From: Acinetobacter haemolyticus
GTDB lineage: Bacteria > Pseudomonadota > Gammaproteobacteria > Pseudomonadales > Moraxellaceae
Reading direction: 5' to 3'
DNA: 64,000 nucleotides
Assembly: GCF_900406815.1 (NCBI RefSeq)
Contig: NZ_OVCN01000014.1
Location: forward strand, 1-64,000
Part shown: one piece after another, positions 8,055 through 20,675 of the stretch
Layout of the letters: each line of letters starts with the position of its first letter
How positions within the stretch are numbered: position 1 is the first letter of the stretch
Notes under the pieces: model-generated
The model's database searches: none
What the model saw: only the letters and a program-made list of their open reading frames with translations
Told to the model about the DNA's origin: nothing
Made by a program: the position numbers and the translations under genes

Positions 8055-9236
8055 ATGTTTACAAAACAAGAGCTCATACGGCAAAGACAGTCTATTGATC
8101 AGTTAAAGCAACAAAATAGTCTGTCTCCCCAAATCGCTGAGAAGTTAGAACAAAGTATTGCGAGTTCTTGGCAGCGATCTGTATCGTCTTCCATTCCTAA
8201 AGAACGCCTTGCAGCACCTTTACTCAATCAAAATAAGAAAAATATAAGTAGTTTGGATAAGGCTTTAAATGCTTGTGCGAACGAGTTAAGTCATATTGCA
8301 GCGCAGTCATCGATGGTGATCGCTGTAGGTGATGTTGGGAGTACCATTATATGGACAGCCTCAAGTACGCAGATGCAACGTGCTGCTGAAAAGGTACATT
8401 TCATCGCAGGTGGTCAGTGGGCTGAAGAGGTGGTTGGAACAAACGCTTTGGCTTTGTCCCTCAAAACGCAGCAATCCAGTTGTGTCTTTTCAAACGAACA
8501 CTATATGGAGTCGATTCATGATTGGGTTTGCTATGCGGCACCGATCATTGATCCGTATTCTAAGCAAGTCTTAGGCGTAGTAGATTTATCGACCACATGG
8601 AAAAAGCACAATAGTTTAGGGGTATTAGCTGTCGAACGTTGTGCCTCGATTATTCAATCGGCACTGATCGAGCAGCAACGACAACAGTTATATATTCGGG
8701 CTTTTTCGACACCCCAGATCTTGTTTAATGGGAAATCGTTGGTGCTTACACCTCGTCAGATTGAAATTTTAGCGATTTTGGTGCTGTGTCCAAATGGCTT
8801 AAATCTAGAAAATTTACATCAAGCTTTGTATGGTGAACGCAAGGTGAGCATCGGGACTTTAAAAGCTGAAATGTCACAACTGAGAGATATCTTAGGTGGA
8901 ATGCTGGGTTCAAGACCTTATCGTTTATTGGCAGATGTAGAAGCAGATTTTCTTTTGGCTGAACAGGCACTTGATTCTGGTTATGTGGCTTCTGCTTTAC
9001 AGTTATACAAGGGGGTTTTTCTCGCTAAAACTGAGAGCCCATTTTTATGTGCATGGCGAGATTGTTTAGAGTCGCGTTTAAGTGATGCGATTTTTAAAAC
9101 CACAGAAACGGATTTATTATTGAAACACGTGGCTCATTTCCCTGAAGCAATCGATGCAGTTGAGCGATTAATGGAGTTATTGCCAGCTGAGCATCCTGCA
9201 CATTTATCATTGAATAAGTTTAAAGATATATTTTAA
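8055..9236 (+). CDS. GAF-domain regulator with SARP-like C-terminus
   Basis: This 393-residue protein starts at the ATG at 8055 (MFTKQ...). The N-terminal half resembles the sensor region of AcoR-type activators (SWQRS near the start, then a GAF domain with GTNALALSL). There is no AAA+ module, so it is not a sigma-54 activator. The C-terminal part begins with LTPRQIEIL and continues as a winged-helix domain (GTLKAEMSQLR...RPYRL). A helical TPR-like tail follows, resembling the BTAD/SARP arrangement. It probably senses an alcohol or aldehyde and controls the flanking dehydrogenases; this comes from gene context only. Autoregulation is possible through the repeat at 8006-8025. Confidence 0.75.
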   Translation: MFTKQELIRQRQSIDQLKQQNSLSPQIAEKLEQSIASSWQRSVSSSIPKERLAAPLLNQNKKNISSLDKALNACANELSHIAAQSSMVIAVGDVGSTIIWTASSTQMQRAAEKVHFIAGGQWAEEVVGTNALALSLKTQQSSCVFSNEHYMESIHDWVCYAAPIIDPYSKQVLGVVDLSTTWKKHNSLGVLAVERCASIIQSALIEQQRQQLYIRAFSTPQILFNGKSLVLTPRQIEILAILVLCPNGLNLENLHQALYGERKVSIGTLKAEMSQLRDILGGMLGSRPYRLLADVEADFLLAEQALDSGYVASALQLYKGVFLAKTESPFLCAWRDCLESRLSDAIFKTTETDLLLKHVAHFPEAIDAVERLMELLPAEHPAHLSLNKFKDIF

Positions 9237-9366
9237 ATCATGACTTATAGATATTATAAATCGTTATTTTAAATATTTATCGTTTATAGTTTATTTTAAA
9301 ATTAAAAATATAATAAAAGTTAATCTAGTTAAATTTTATTTAAAGCTCAGACATAAGATAAAAAAA

Positions 9367-9433
9367 GGGAATATCTTTGTAGAGATATTCCCAAAAAAGT
9401 AAGCCTGTCGTCGGAGTGCTTTGGCTTACTTTT
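9367..9433 (-). terminator. double hairpin terminator of the iron alcohol dehydrogenase
   Basis: Two hairpins lie directly downstream of the minus-strand gene ending at 9444. The first met by the polymerase pairs 9423-9433 with 9395-9405 (AAAGTAAGCC core). The second pairs 9383-9392 with 9367-9376 (GGGAATATCT) and is followed on the minus strand by six T. The second also faces the end of the plus-strand regulator gene. Confidence 0.8.
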
Positions 9434-9443
9434 GAGAGGAAAT

Positions 9444-10616
9444 TTAAAGTGCAGCTTTGAAGATCTCAACCACTTGAGCGTGGGTGGCTTTACGAGGATT
9501 AGTTAGCATACAAGCATCTTTTTGCGCATTTTCAGCCATGATTGCAAGATCTTCAGTTTTTACACCAAGTTCAGTTAAGCCAGAAGGAATACCAATCGAA
9601 GATGATAATTCTCGAATCGCATCAATTGCGGCGTAAGCTGCTTCAGTTTCAGTAAAACCATCCGTGTTGATCCCCATCAATTCTGCAATTTTTGCATAAC
9701 GATCTTGGCAAGCAATCAGGTTGAATTCGCAAACATGGGGTAAAAGCACCGCATTACATACGCCGTGTGGAAGATTATAGAAACCACCTAGTTGATGTGC
9801 CATTGCATGCACATAACCGAGAGAAGCATTGTTAAATGCCATACCCGCTAAATATTGTGCATAACTCATGGCATCACGCGCTTCAATATTTTCACCATTG
9901 GCAACAGCAGGGCGTAACCATTGACTAATCATACTAATCGCTTTTTCTGCACAAGCATCAGTAATCGGATTTGCAGCGGTAGAAACATAAGCCTCGACAG
10001 CGTGGGTTAAGGCATCCATCCCTGTTGCAGCAGTTAAACCTGCAGGTTTAGCGACCATGAGTTTAGGATCATCAATCGCGATCAGCGGCGTACAGCGCCA
10101 ATCAACGATTGCCATTTTGACATGGGTGTCAGTATTGGTAATGATACAAAAACGGGTCATTTCAGAGGCTGTTCCTGCCGTAGTATTGATTGCGATGAGT
10201 GGTGTCATCGGCACGGTACTTTTATCAATACCTTCATAATCACGAATATGCCCACCGCCAGCAGTAACTAAGCCGATGCCTTTGGCGCAATCATGTGAAG
10301 AGCCGCCGCCGAGAGAAACAATAAAATCACAACCATTGTCGTTATATGCTTGTACACCATTGTGGACATTGATATCGGTTGGGTTTGGTTCAGCACCTGC
10401 AAAGATATGGCTATCAACACCAGCATTTTTTAAATATTCTGAAATAGTTGCCGCCACACCAAATTTAAATAATCCTTCGTCGGTGACAATGAGTGCTTTT
10501 TTAGCACCAAGATTTTGAGCTTTGATTCCAATTTCTTTGGCACAGCCAGGTCCAAAAAGTGAGACGCAAGGGATATAAAAACCGTTAGTTTGATCTGCAA
10601 TATTCTTAAAAGCCAT
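9444..10616 (-). CDS. iron-containing alcohol dehydrogenase
   Basis: This group III (Fe-dependent) alcohol dehydrogenase of 390 residues interconverts primary alcohols and aldehydes with NAD. It has SLGGGSSHDCAKG for nucleotide binding and metal ligands in GMDALTHAVEAY (Asp, His) and AMAHQLGGFYNLPHGVCNA (two His). Its length matches the Zymomonas AdhB/YiaY group. The start at 10616 has AAGGAA about 8 bases upstream; the frame extends to 10643 without a better signal. With the nearby ExaC-type ALDH and the GAF regulator it probably forms an ethanol or short-alcohol oxidation set. Confidence 0.9.
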   Translation of the reverse strand: MAFKNIADQTNGFYIPCVSLFGPGCAKEIGIKAQNLGAKKALIVTDEGLFKFGVAATISEYLKNAGVDSHIFAGAEPNPTDINVHNGVQAYNDNGCDFIVSLGGGSSHDCAKGIGLVTAGGGHIRDYEGIDKSTVPMTPLIAINTTAGTASEMTRFCIITNTDTHVKMAIVDWRCTPLIAIDDPKLMVAKPAGLTAATGMDALTHAVEAYVSTAANPITDACAEKAISMISQWLRPAVANGENIEARDAMSYAQYLAGMAFNNASLGYVHAMAHQLGGFYNLPHGVCNAVLLPHVCEFNLIACQDRYAKIAELMGINTDGFTETEAAYAAIDAIRELSSSIGIPSGLTELGVKTEDLAIMAENAQKDACMLTNPRKATHAQVVEIFKAAL

Positions 10617-11005
10617 GGAGCGATTCCTTCTTCCATAATCCATTGTTTGTTATGCAGTGATTTCATCACTGTAGGCTTAGTATGCAGGGGGTGAAAATTT
10701 TTCCTACCTACCAAATACCTACCAAACGATGTCAGATAGTAGAATCATGATTTGATTATGAAAGTTTTAAAAAAAGATATGATTTTGGAATGAATCGCAC
10801 TCAAAGTTAATGATTATGCAACAAAGCCTTTCATCTCTATGCGGTTATGTAATATTTAGTAGTTTATCCTGAAAATAAAAAAACCCACTGTACAATCAAA
10901 ATTCACTCTTTTTTCACACTTAACTTAATACGTTAAAAAATATAGTAAAGCATAAATATTTAATCACATTTCTTCTTAATTCAAGTTGAAGGCAAAGGAG
11001 TAACC
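10617..11005. other. 389-bp non-coding divergent region
   Basis: This gap between the iron alcohol dehydrogenase (minus) and fadE (plus) contains no credible gene. It must hold both promoters. The only clear structure is the tandem CCTACC repeat at 10703-10726. The right half (about 10860-10990) is very AT-rich, and AAAGGAG sits just before the fadE start. Confidence 0.7.
10703..10726. promoter_or_regulatory. tandem CCTACC repeat, 11-bp period
   Basis: ACCTACCAAA is repeated at 10706-10715 and 10717-10726, so CCTACC units are exactly 11 bases apart (10707 and 10718), with a further overlapping CCTACC at 10703. It lies about 90 bases upstream of the alcohol dehydrogenase start. The CCWACC-N5-CCWACC form is shared with 8006-8025. 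Confidence 0.4.
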
Positions 11006-13471
11006 ATGACTCTATTATTGATATTGCTTAGCTTGTTGATTCAGTTTGCTGTGTTGTGGGCTGTATTTTATTTCAAACTAAATCAAACAATTGGTAGTCT
11101 CGTTTCTGTTGCAGTTGCAGTCATCTGTGCTGTGTTTATTACACCGTGGAGTTTATTGGTTGGTATACCGATTATTCTAATGAGTATCGTGATATTAATT
11201 CCTGCACTACGTGAAGCACTGATTAGTCGCCCCGCATTTAATCTTCTCTCCAATGCGATGCCAAGTATGAGTACGACGGAAAGAGAAGCGTTAGAAGCAG
11301 GTACCAGTTGGTGGGAAAAAGAGCTATTTATGGGGGAGCCTGATTGGGAGAAATTTGATCAATATCCTTATCCAAAGCTTTCAACTGAAGAACAATCTTT
11401 TTTAGACAATGAAGTTGAGCAACTGTGTTCAATGCTAGATGAATGGCAAATTCATCATCACCAAAAAGATTTGCCGCCAGAAGTTTGGCAGTTTATTAAA
11501 GATAAAGGGTTTCTTGGTTTAATTATTCCAAGAACATTTGGTGGTAAAGAGTTTTCCGCTTTTGCGCAAAGTCGCATTATGAGTAAGATTGCGTCACGAT
11601 CTTTAACTGCAGCAGTAAGCTGTATGGTCCCTAACTCTTTGGGTCCGGGCGAGTTGTTGTTGCACTACGGAACCACTGAACAGAAACAGCGTTATTTACC
11701 GGGCTTAGCTGACGGTACAGAAGTGCCATGTTTTGGTTTAACCAGCCCTGAAGCGGGTTCTGACGCAGGTGCAATTCCAGATACAGGTATCGTGTGTTAT
11801 GGAAACCATGATGGTCAAGAAGTCCTTGGTTTAAAAATGAATTTTTCTAAACGCTGGATTACTTTGGCTCCTATAGCAACCGTGATAGGTCTGGCGTTTA
11901 AGCTCTACGATCCAGATGGCTTGTTGGGAGATAAAAACAAAGTTGAATATGGAATTACGTGTGCCTTAATTCCGTCCAGCCATGAAGGAATTAAAATCGG
12001 GGCAAGACATCATCCTGGTGCCCCTTTTATGAATGGTACGGTTGAAGGGACTGATATCTTTATCCCGATCGACTGGATTATTGGTGGTCAAGAGAATGCT
12101 GGTAAAGGCTGGCGTATGTTGATGGAGTGTCTCGGTGTTGGACGCGGCATTTCACTGCCTGCATTAGCGACGGCTGCAGGGGAGATGGGTTATCTTTTAG
12201 TGGGTGCTTTTGCGAGTATCCGACAACAATTTAAAATCTCAGTTGGGCATTTTGAGGGTGTACAAGAAGCGACCAGTGATATTGCCAGTGATGCTTATAT
12301 GCTGGAATCATTTAGATATCTAGTGACATGTGGACTCAATCAGGGTGGAACGCCAGCAGTAATGACTGCCATGGCGAAGTATTACGCCACTGAAACCATG
12401 AGAAAAGTGATTAATCATGGTATGGATGTGGTCGGTGGTCGTGCAATTCAGCTTGGACCACGTAACTTCCTGGCGTTGACCTATCAGTCTATTCCAGTGG
12501 CTATCACGGTTGAAGGTGCCAATATTTTGACACGTTCATTGATGATTTTTGGTCAAGGTTCGATGAGATGTCATCCATACTTGTTTGAAGAATTGCAATT
12601 GTTGCAATCAGAAGATAAAGCGGCGGCACTTAAACAATTTAGTCCATTGTTGTTTAAGCATTTGGCTTATACCTTTAATCGTGGTGCCAAAGCGGTGGCA
12701 TTTGCTATCACGGGAGGATCTCGTGAAGGCTCTAAGCAAGCTGACGATTTTTCAAAACCGTATTATGCGGTGATCAATCGAATGAGTGCTGATTTTGCAC
12801 TGACCGCAGATATGGCATTGGGTATTTTAGCTGGTGATTTGAAGCGTAAAGAAATGCTTTCTGGACGCTTGGCGGATATCCACTCGCATCTATTTATTGC
12901 GACAGCGATTTTAAAATACTATGAAAATGGTCAACGTACAGCGTCTGATCAAAAACATGCTGAATTGGCATTGAATAAAGCCTTGTTTAATGCACAGGAA
13001 GCATTTTTCGGATTCTATGATAATTTCCCAATGAAAATTGCCGCGAATTTGGTGAAATTGGTATGTTTCCCATTTGGTCGCCCAATTGCTAAACCATCTG
13101 ATCAGTTGAAGCAGGACGTGGCTCAATTGCTGTTACAGGAAACGCCATTTAGAGCAGAGCTGAAAAAACATGTGTATTACAACACTGATGAAAGTGATGT
13201 GATGGGGCGCATGGAGTCTACTTTCCAAATGTTGTTAGCAATACAACCGCTTTGGAATAAGTTTAAAAAAGCAGAATCTAAAGATCAGTTTAAAGGGCTG
13301 TCATTTGAGGAGCATATTGCAGATGCCGTTGCTGTCGGTTTTATTAATACCACAGAGGCAGAACAACTGTTGCAATACAATGCTAAACGTTATGACAGTA
13401 TGCTGACGGATGTTTTTGATGAACATTTAGAAAAGGATCTGCCCTTAGAAAATCCACATTTTAAAACTTAG
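11006..13471 (+). CDS. fadE: acyl-CoA dehydrogenase FadE
   Basis: This protein catalyses the first step of fatty-acid beta-oxidation, acyl-CoA to trans-2-enoyl-CoA. At 821 residues it matches the long FadE form (E. coli about 814). Two or three hydrophobic helices occupy residues 1-72, consistent with membrane association. The acyl-CoA dehydrogenase core follows (LTSPEAGSDAGA for FAD and substrate binding, VVGGRAIQLGPRN). The catalytic Glu is expected in VEGANILTR at about residue 503. AAAGGAG lies before the ATG. The gene is transcribed alone, with a terminator after it. Confidence 0.93.
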   Translation: MTLLLILLSLLIQFAVLWAVFYFKLNQTIGSLVSVAVAVICAVFITPWSLLVGIPIILMSIVILIPALREALISRPAFNLLSNAMPSMSTTEREALEAGTSWWEKELFMGEPDWEKFDQYPYPKLSTEEQSFLDNEVEQLCSMLDEWQIHHHQKDLPPEVWQFIKDKGFLGLIIPRTFGGKEFSAFAQSRIMSKIASRSLTAAVSCMVPNSLGPGELLLHYGTTEQKQRYLPGLADGTEVPCFGLTSPEAGSDAGAIPDTGIVCYGNHDGQEVLGLKMNFSKRWITLAPIATVIGLAFKLYDPDGLLGDKNKVEYGITCALIPSSHEGIKIGARHHPGAPFMNGTVEGTDIFIPIDWIIGGQENAGKGWRMLMECLGVGRGISLPALATAAGEMGYLLVGAFASIRQQFKISVGHFEGVQEATSDIASDAYMLESFRYLVTCGLNQGGTPAVMTAMAKYYATETMRKVINHGMDVVGGRAIQLGPRNFLALTYQSIPVAITVEGANILTRSLMIFGQGSMRCHPYLFEELQLLQSEDKAAALKQFSPLLFKHLAYTFNRGAKAVAFAITGGSREGSKQADDFSKPYYAVINRMSADFALTADMALGILAGDLKRKEMLSGRLADIHSHLFIATAILKYYENGQRTASDQKHAELALNKALFNAQEAFFGFYDNFPMKIAANLVKLVCFPFGRPIAKPSDQLKQDVAQLLLQETPFRAELKKHVYYNTDESDVMGRMESTFQMLLAIQPLWNKFKKAESKDQFKGLSFEEHIADAVAVGFINTTEAEQLLQYNAKRYDSMLTDVFDEHLEKDLPLENPHFKT

Positions 13472-13495
13472 TCTAAATTAACATTGGAGCTACCA

Positions 13496-13530
13496 AGCCG
13501 TTTGATGCCATATCGTATCAAGCGGCTTTT
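13496..13530 (+). terminator. fadE terminator
   Basis: AGCCGTTTGAT (13496-13506) pairs with ATCAAGCGGCT (13517-13527) with one G-U pair and is followed by TTTT. It lies 25 bases after the fadE stop, in the convergent gap with the Lrp gene. Confidence 0.8.
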
Positions 13531-13544
13531 CACTTGATAGGGAC

Positions 13545-13967
13545 TTAAGTTTTATATGTAGAAAGTAAAATGCTGGTTTCACTATTGTAAATCCCTGAAA
13601 TATTGCGGATACGTTCAAGTGCCTTATCGAAGTTGATTAAACTGTCAGATTCTAACTCCACCAAAATGTCCCATTTACCATTGGTGGTATGTAAGCGTTC
13701 AACGGCGGATTCTAAACGTAGTTCACGAATCACAGCTTGGGCTTTGGTGCCTTCGACCATAATGCTCATCCATGCTCGAATCACATTTCTTTCAGCATTC
13801 GGTCGAAAACGAATGGTATAGCCCGTAATCACACCAGTAGATTCCATGTATTCAATACGTTTTTGTACAGTTGCTCGTGAGACACGTGCTTTAGCCGCCA
13901 AGTCGGTAATGGACATACGCGCATTGTCTTTTAGCAATCCTAGAATAATATGATCTAAATTGTTCAT
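13545..13967 (-). CDS. Lrp/AsnC-family transcriptional regulator
   Basis: With the start at 13967 (MNNLDHII) the protein has 140 residues; a longer frame to 13988 adds seven residues, and neither start has a strong ribosome-binding site. The N-terminal helix-turn-helix (residues about 20-45, ITDLAAKARVSRATVQKRI) and the C-terminal RAM domain (about 60-135) are clear. It is divergent from gdhA and the ast genes, so it is the likely activator of arginine/glutamate catabolism. The effector is probably an amino acid. The role is inferred from position. Confidence 0.88.
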   Translation of the reverse strand: MNNLDHIILGLLKDNARMSITDLAAKARVSRATVQKRIEYMESTGVITGYTIRFRPNAERNVIRAWMSIMVEGTKAQAVIRELRLESAVERLHTTNGKWDILVELESDSLINFDKALERIRNISGIYNSETSILLSTYKT

Positions 13968-14032
13968 TTTGATATTTTCTATGTGCAAATTGATAAAAAT
14001 TAATTCATTTTAATCATTAAAAGCAATTTTGT

Positions 14033-14047
14033 GAATCAGTTTGATTC
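14033..14047. promoter_or_regulatory. GAATCA-N3-TGATTC inverted repeat in the lrp-gdhA divergent promoter
   Basis: A perfect 6-3-6 inverted repeat (14033-14038 and 14042-14047) lies about 65 bases upstream of the regulator start and 143 before gdhA. Lrp-type operators are often loose AT-rich palindromes of this size. Further right, TCAGGG (14113) and CCCTGA (14135) could pair in a gdhA leader. Confidence 0.35.
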
Positions 14048-14189
14048 TTAATAATAATCAGTATATGAAGCCCAAAACATTTTTGACGTGATGTGGCTGC
14101 GCAGAATGTGCATCAGGGATGACAGGGCAGGAAACCCTGAATAAAAGGGAATCTGTAAAAACAGGGATAATTGATTAATTAAGGAACAG

Positions 14190-15464
14190 ATGATGTCTTT
14201 ATCATATACGGATCAAAACAGCGGTGCTTGGCAAACCTACCTCACTCAAATTGATCGAGTGGCGCCATATATTGACGCAGATCTAAGCAATTTTATTAAT
14301 ACGCTAAAAACGCCTAAACGTACATTAATTGTTGATGTTCCTATTGTCATGGATGATGGCTCGATCCGTCATTTCGAAGGTTATCGTGTTCAACACAATT
14401 TATCTCGCGGTCCGGGAAAAGGTGGTATTCGTTATCATCAAGATGTTGAGCTCAATGAAGTCATGGCCTTATCTGCATGGATGACCATTAAAACCGCCGT
14501 ACTTAATCTCCCATTCGGCGGTGCGAAAGGAGGTATCCGTGTTAATCCAAAAGAATTGTCTCCACGTGAGTTAGAGCGTTTAACTCGCCGTTTCACCAGT
14601 GAAATCAGCCCAATTATTGGACCTCAAATTGATATTCCTGCGCCAGATGTTGGTACCAATGCCAACATCATGGGTTGGATGATGGACACCTATTCAAGTA
14701 TTAAAGGCCATACGGTTACAGGTGTGGTAACGGGTAAACCTGTACATTTGGGTGGTTCTCTAGGTCGTGTACGTGCGACAGGTCGCGGTGTATTTGTAAC
14801 CGGTTTAGAGGTTGCAAAACGTATTGGCTTAACGATTGATGGCACTAAGGTAGCTGTACAAGGCTTTGGTAATGTGGGGAATGAAGCCGCTTATTTATTT
14901 AGTCATGCAGGCGCAAAAGTGGTGTGTGTACAAGACCATACAGGCACGATTTTTAATGCAGAAGGGTTGGATGTCAAAGCACTGCAAAAGCATGTGGTGG
15001 AAACAGGCGGTGTGATGGGTTTTTCTGATTCAACTGTGATTTCGGATGAAGAATTCTGGACAGTTGATATGGATATTCTGATCCCAGCGGCATTGGAAGG
15101 TCAGATTACTGTTGAACGCGCGCAAAAATTAAAAGCCAAAATCGTACTTGAAGGTGCCAATGGTCCAACTTATCCAGAAGCAGATGATGTATTTGTCAGT
15201 CGTGATATTACCGTTGTCCCTGACGTGATCTGTAACGCAGGTGGTGTAACGGTCAGTTATTTTGAATGGGTTCAAGATATGGCGAGCTACTTCTGGACTG
15301 AGGATGAAATCAACGAGCGTCTAGACAAATTGATGATTCAAGCCATTGCTGATGTTTGGAATACTGCGGCACAAAAAGAATGTAGCTTGCGCACAGCCGC
15401 TTATATTTTGGCGTGTGAACGTATTTTAAAAGCGCGTAAAGAACGCGGTATTTTCCCAGGTTAA
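14190..15464 (+). CDS. gdhA: glutamate dehydrogenase
   Basis: This is a hexameric glutamate dehydrogenase of 424 residues, the length of the catabolic small-subunit type. The substrate-binding and catalytic region is GKGGIRYH and PFGGAKGGI (catalytic Lys near residue 112), and the Rossmann motif is [11 protein letters not shown] near 228. It deaminates glutamate to 2-oxoglutarate. Placed in front of astCADBE, it consumes the glutamate released by arginine breakdown. AAGGAACAG precedes two consecutive ATG codons, so the start may be 14190 or 14193. Confidence 0.93.
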   Translation: MMSLSYTDQNSGAWQTYLTQIDRVAPYIDADLSNFINTLKTPKRTLIVDVPIVMDDGSIRHFEGYRVQHNLSRGPGKGGIRYHQDVELNEVMALSAWMTIKTAVLNLPFGGAKGGIRVNPKELSPRELERLTRRFTSEISPIIGPQIDIPAPDVGTNANIMGWMMDTYSSIKGHTVTGVVTGKPVHLGGSLGRVRATGRGVFVTGLEVAKRIGLTIDGTKVAVQGFGNVGNEAAYLFSHAGAKVVCVQDHTGTIFNAEGLDVKALQKHVVETGGVMGFSDSTVISDEEFWTVDMDILIPAALEGQITVERAQKLKAKIVLEGANGPTYPEADDVFVSRDITVVPDVICNAGGVTVSYFEWVQDMASYFWTEDEINERLDKLMIQAIADVWNTAAQKECSLRTAAYILACERILKARKERGIFPG

Positions 15465-15490
15465 TCAATTTAGTACATCAGTTTAAAACG

Positions 15491-15514
15491 GGGCTGTGAT
15501 GTTTAAAACAGCCC
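15491..15514 (+). other. intergenic hairpin between gdhA and astC
   Basis: GGGCTGT (15491-15497) pairs with ACAGCCC (15508-15514). No T tract follows, so it may be a processing or stability element rather than a terminator and would let gdhA and astC share a transcript. Confidence 0.4.
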
Positions 15515-15543
15515 AATGATCAAACAGGAAGTGAGTAAATAAA

Positions 15544-16749
15544 ATGAGTAATGTCATGATTACACGTAGCAACTTTAATGACTGGATGGTTCCAGTTTTT
15601 GCACCAGCAAATTTCATTTTAGTGCGTGGTGAAGGCGCTCGTCTGTGGGATCAAAATGATAAAGAATATATTGATTTTGCAGGTGGAATTGCAGTCAATG
15701 CATTAGGACATGCACATCCAATTGCGGTTAAGGCACTGACTGAGCAAGCGCAAAAGCTTTGGCATATTGGCAATGGCTATACCAATGAACCAGTTTTGCG
15801 CCTTGCAAAACAACTGGTGGATAGTACATTTGCAGACAAAGTATTTTTCTGTAACTCGGGTGCAGAAGCCAATGAAGCCGCATTAAAACTGGCTCGAAAA
15901 ATTGGTTTGCTCAGTGGTAATCCAAACAAAAAAAATATTGTTGCGTTTAAAAATGCCTTTCACGGTCGTACCTTATTTACGGTTACGGCAGGTGGTCAAC
16001 CGAAATATTCACAAGATTTTGCGCCATTACCAGAAGGTATTGAACATACTGCATTTAATGATTTAGAAGCTGCGAAAGCAATAATTGATGACAATACCTG
16101 TGCGGTGATTGTTGAACCAATTCAAGGTGAAGGCGGTGTTGTTCCTGCCGATCTTGAGTTCTTAAAAGGTCTACGTACGCTGTGTGATGAAAAAGGCGCA
16201 GTGCTGATTTTTGATGAAGTACAAACTGGTGTGGGACGTACAGGTTCGCTCTACGCTTATATGAATACAGAGGTAACACCAGATATTTTAACCACTGCAA
16301 AAGCATTGGGTGGTGGTTTCCCAATTGGTGCGATGATTACAACAGATAAATACGCCAATATGTATGCGGTTGGTGATCACGGTACAACCTACGGTGGTAA
16401 TCCATTGGCTTGTGCTGTTGCTGGTGCTGTATTTGAGTTCATCAATACGCCTGAAGTTTTAGAAGGTGTGAAACAACGTCATCAATATTTCGTAGATGCA
16501 TTAAATAAATTGAATGCTGAATATGGTTTGTTTAAGGAAATTCGTGGTCAAGGCTTATTGATTGGTTGCGTTCTTAAAGATGAGTATGCAGGCAAAGCAA
16601 AAAACATCGTGACCTTGGCTGGTGAAGAAGGTCTTTTAGCACTTGTTGCTGGTGCAGATGTGGTGCGTTTTACGCCGTCATTGATTATCTCTCAACAAGA
16701 TATTGATGAAGGTCTAAGTCGTTTTGCTCGTGCTTTAGCACGTCTTTAA
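15544..16749 (+). CDS. astC: succinylornithine transaminase AstC
   Basis: This PLP-dependent class III aminotransferase of 401 residues belongs to the ArgD/AstC family. It transfers the amino group of N-succinylornithine to 2-oxoglutarate. The PLP Lys lies in [11 protein letters not shown] (residue about 253), and [12 protein letters not shown] and [11 protein letters not shown] are visible. The position in front of astA decides for AstC rather than biosynthetic ArgD, although the family often does both reactions. It is the first gene of the ast block. Confidence 0.92.
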   Translation: MSNVMITRSNFNDWMVPVFAPANFILVRGEGARLWDQNDKEYIDFAGGIAVNALGHAHPIAVKALTEQAQKLWHIGNGYTNEPVLRLAKQLVDSTFADKVFFCNSGAEANEAALKLARKIGLLSGNPNKKNIVAFKNAFHGRTLFTVTAGGQPKYSQDFAPLPEGIEHTAFNDLEAAKAIIDDNTCAVIVEPIQGEGGVVPADLEFLKGLRTLCDEKGAVLIFDEVQTGVGRTGSLYAYMNTEVTPDILTTAKALGGGFPIGAMITTDKYANMYAVGDHGTTYGGNPLACAVAGAVFEFINTPEVLEGVKQRHQYFVDALNKLNAEYGLFKEIRGQGLLIGCVLKDEYAGKAKNIVTLAGEEGLLALVAGADVVRFTPSLIISQQDIDEGLSRFARALARL

Positions 16750-16770
16750 TCTATTTGTGAGCATCTAACC

Positions 16771-19283
<2,513 letters not shown>

Positions 19284-19316
19284 GTTAAATCGTGCCGTGA
19301 CGATAGGGAGAAAAAA

Positions 19317-20657
19317 ATGTCAGGTTATGAAATCAATTTTGATGGTTTAGTTGGACCGACCCACCACTATGCAGGCTTATCTTTTGGTAATGTTGCATCG
19401 ACCAAAAACCGCAATAACGCATCGAATCCGAAATTAGCTGCCAAGCAAGGCTTAAAGAAAATGAAAGCCCTTGCGGATCTAGGGCTTAAGCAAGGGGTGT
19501 TTGCACCACAAGAGCGTCCACATGTTCCAACCTTACGCCGTTTAGGTTTTACTGGTAGTGATATTGAGGTGATTGCACAAGCAATGCGAACAGCACCTGC
19601 ATTGTTATCTTCACTCAGTTCAGCATCTTCTATGTGGACTGCAAACTCATGCACCGTGTCACCATCGGCTGATAGCGCGGATGGACGTGTACATTTTACA
19701 GCCGCAAATCTAAATAATAAGTTCCATCGCTCAATTGAGCATCATACGACAACGCGAATTCTGAAAGCGATGTTCGATAATGATATATATTTCGCGCATC
19801 ATGACGCCTTACCAGATGCAGCACTATTTGGTGATGAGGGTGCAGCCAATCATAACCGTCTAGGCGGTGGATATGAGCAAGCTGGCGTTCAAGTTTTTGT
19901 TTACGGACAGCAACAGCTCGGTGGTACGGTTGCACCGAAGAAATTCCCTGCACGTCAAACCCGTGAAGCGAGTGAGGCGATTGCACGTTTACACCGTTTA
20001 GATGCAAAACGGACGGTATTTATTCAACAGAATCCTGACGTGATTGATCAAGGTGTATTTCATAACGATGTGATTGCGGTCAGCAACCAACAGGTACTTT
20101 TCCATCATCAACATGCGTTTTTGAATCAAACACAAGCCTTGGATGAAATTCGCCAGAAAATGGCAGGGATTGAGCAAGAATTTATCTCAATCGAAGTCCC
20201 TGAAAACCGTGTAACTGTTGAAGATGCTGTTGCGACATATTTGTTCAATAGCCAGATTCTGACACGAGCAGATGGTGGGATGAGTATCGTTGTACCTGAA
20301 GAATCTCGTCAGAACAAAGCGGTTTGGAGCTATTTGAATGACATGATTCAAATGGGCACGCCTATTGATGACATCAAGGTATTTGACCTACGTGAAAGCA
20401 TGCGTAATGGCGGTGGGCCTGCATGTTTACGCTTACGGGTCGCGGTGAATGAAGCTGAACTTGCAGCAGTCAATCCGAATTTATTTATGAATGATAGTTT
20501 GTTTAAAACCCTGAATCAGTGGGTCGATCAACATTATCGTGATGAATTAACGCAGGATGATTTAGCGGATCCAAGTTTGCTGATTGAGAGTCGTACTGCA
20601 CTGGATGAATTAACCCAAATCTTAGGTTTAGGGTCGGTTTATCACTTCCAGAGATAA
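19317..20657 (+). CDS. astB: N-succinylarginine dihydrolase AstB
   Basis: This enzyme hydrolyses N2-succinylarginine to succinylornithine, CO2 and ammonia. It has 446 residues, the family length. The N-terminus [19 protein letters not shown] is highly characteristic, and the guanidine-modifying-fold active-site Cys lies in [10 protein letters not shown] (residue about 371). GGAGAAAAAA precedes the ATG at a good distance. It lies third in the ast block, in the common C-A-D-B-E order. Confidence 0.95.
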   Translation: MSGYEINFDGLVGPTHHYAGLSFGNVASTKNRNNASNPKLAAKQGLKKMKALADLGLKQGVFAPQERPHVPTLRRLGFTGSDIEVIAQAMRTAPALLSSLSSASSMWTANSCTVSPSADSADGRVHFTAANLNNKFHRSIEHHTTTRILKAMFDNDIYFAHHDALPDAALFGDEGAANHNRLGGGYEQAGVQVFVYGQQQLGGTVAPKKFPARQTREASEAIARLHRLDAKRTVFIQQNPDVIDQGVFHNDVIAVSNQQVLFHHQHAFLNQTQALDEIRQKMAGIEQEFISIEVPENRVTVEDAVATYLFNSQILTRADGGMSIVVPEESRQNKAVWSYLNDMIQMGTPIDDIKVFDLRESMRNGGGPACLRLRVAVNEAELAAVNPNLFMNDSLFKTLNQWVDQHYRDELTQDDLADPSLLIESRTALDELTQILGLGSVYHFQR

Positions 20658-20675
20658 AGATAAGCATAGGAATAA

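Noticed and set aside
8055..9236. Sigma-54 enhancer-binding activator
   Set aside because: Although the N-terminus is AcoR-like, no Walker A or GAFTGA motif is present.
15544..16749. Biosynthetic acetylornithine aminotransferase (argD)
   Set aside because: The gene heads an intact astADBE set, so the catabolic AstC role is favoured, though dual function is possible.
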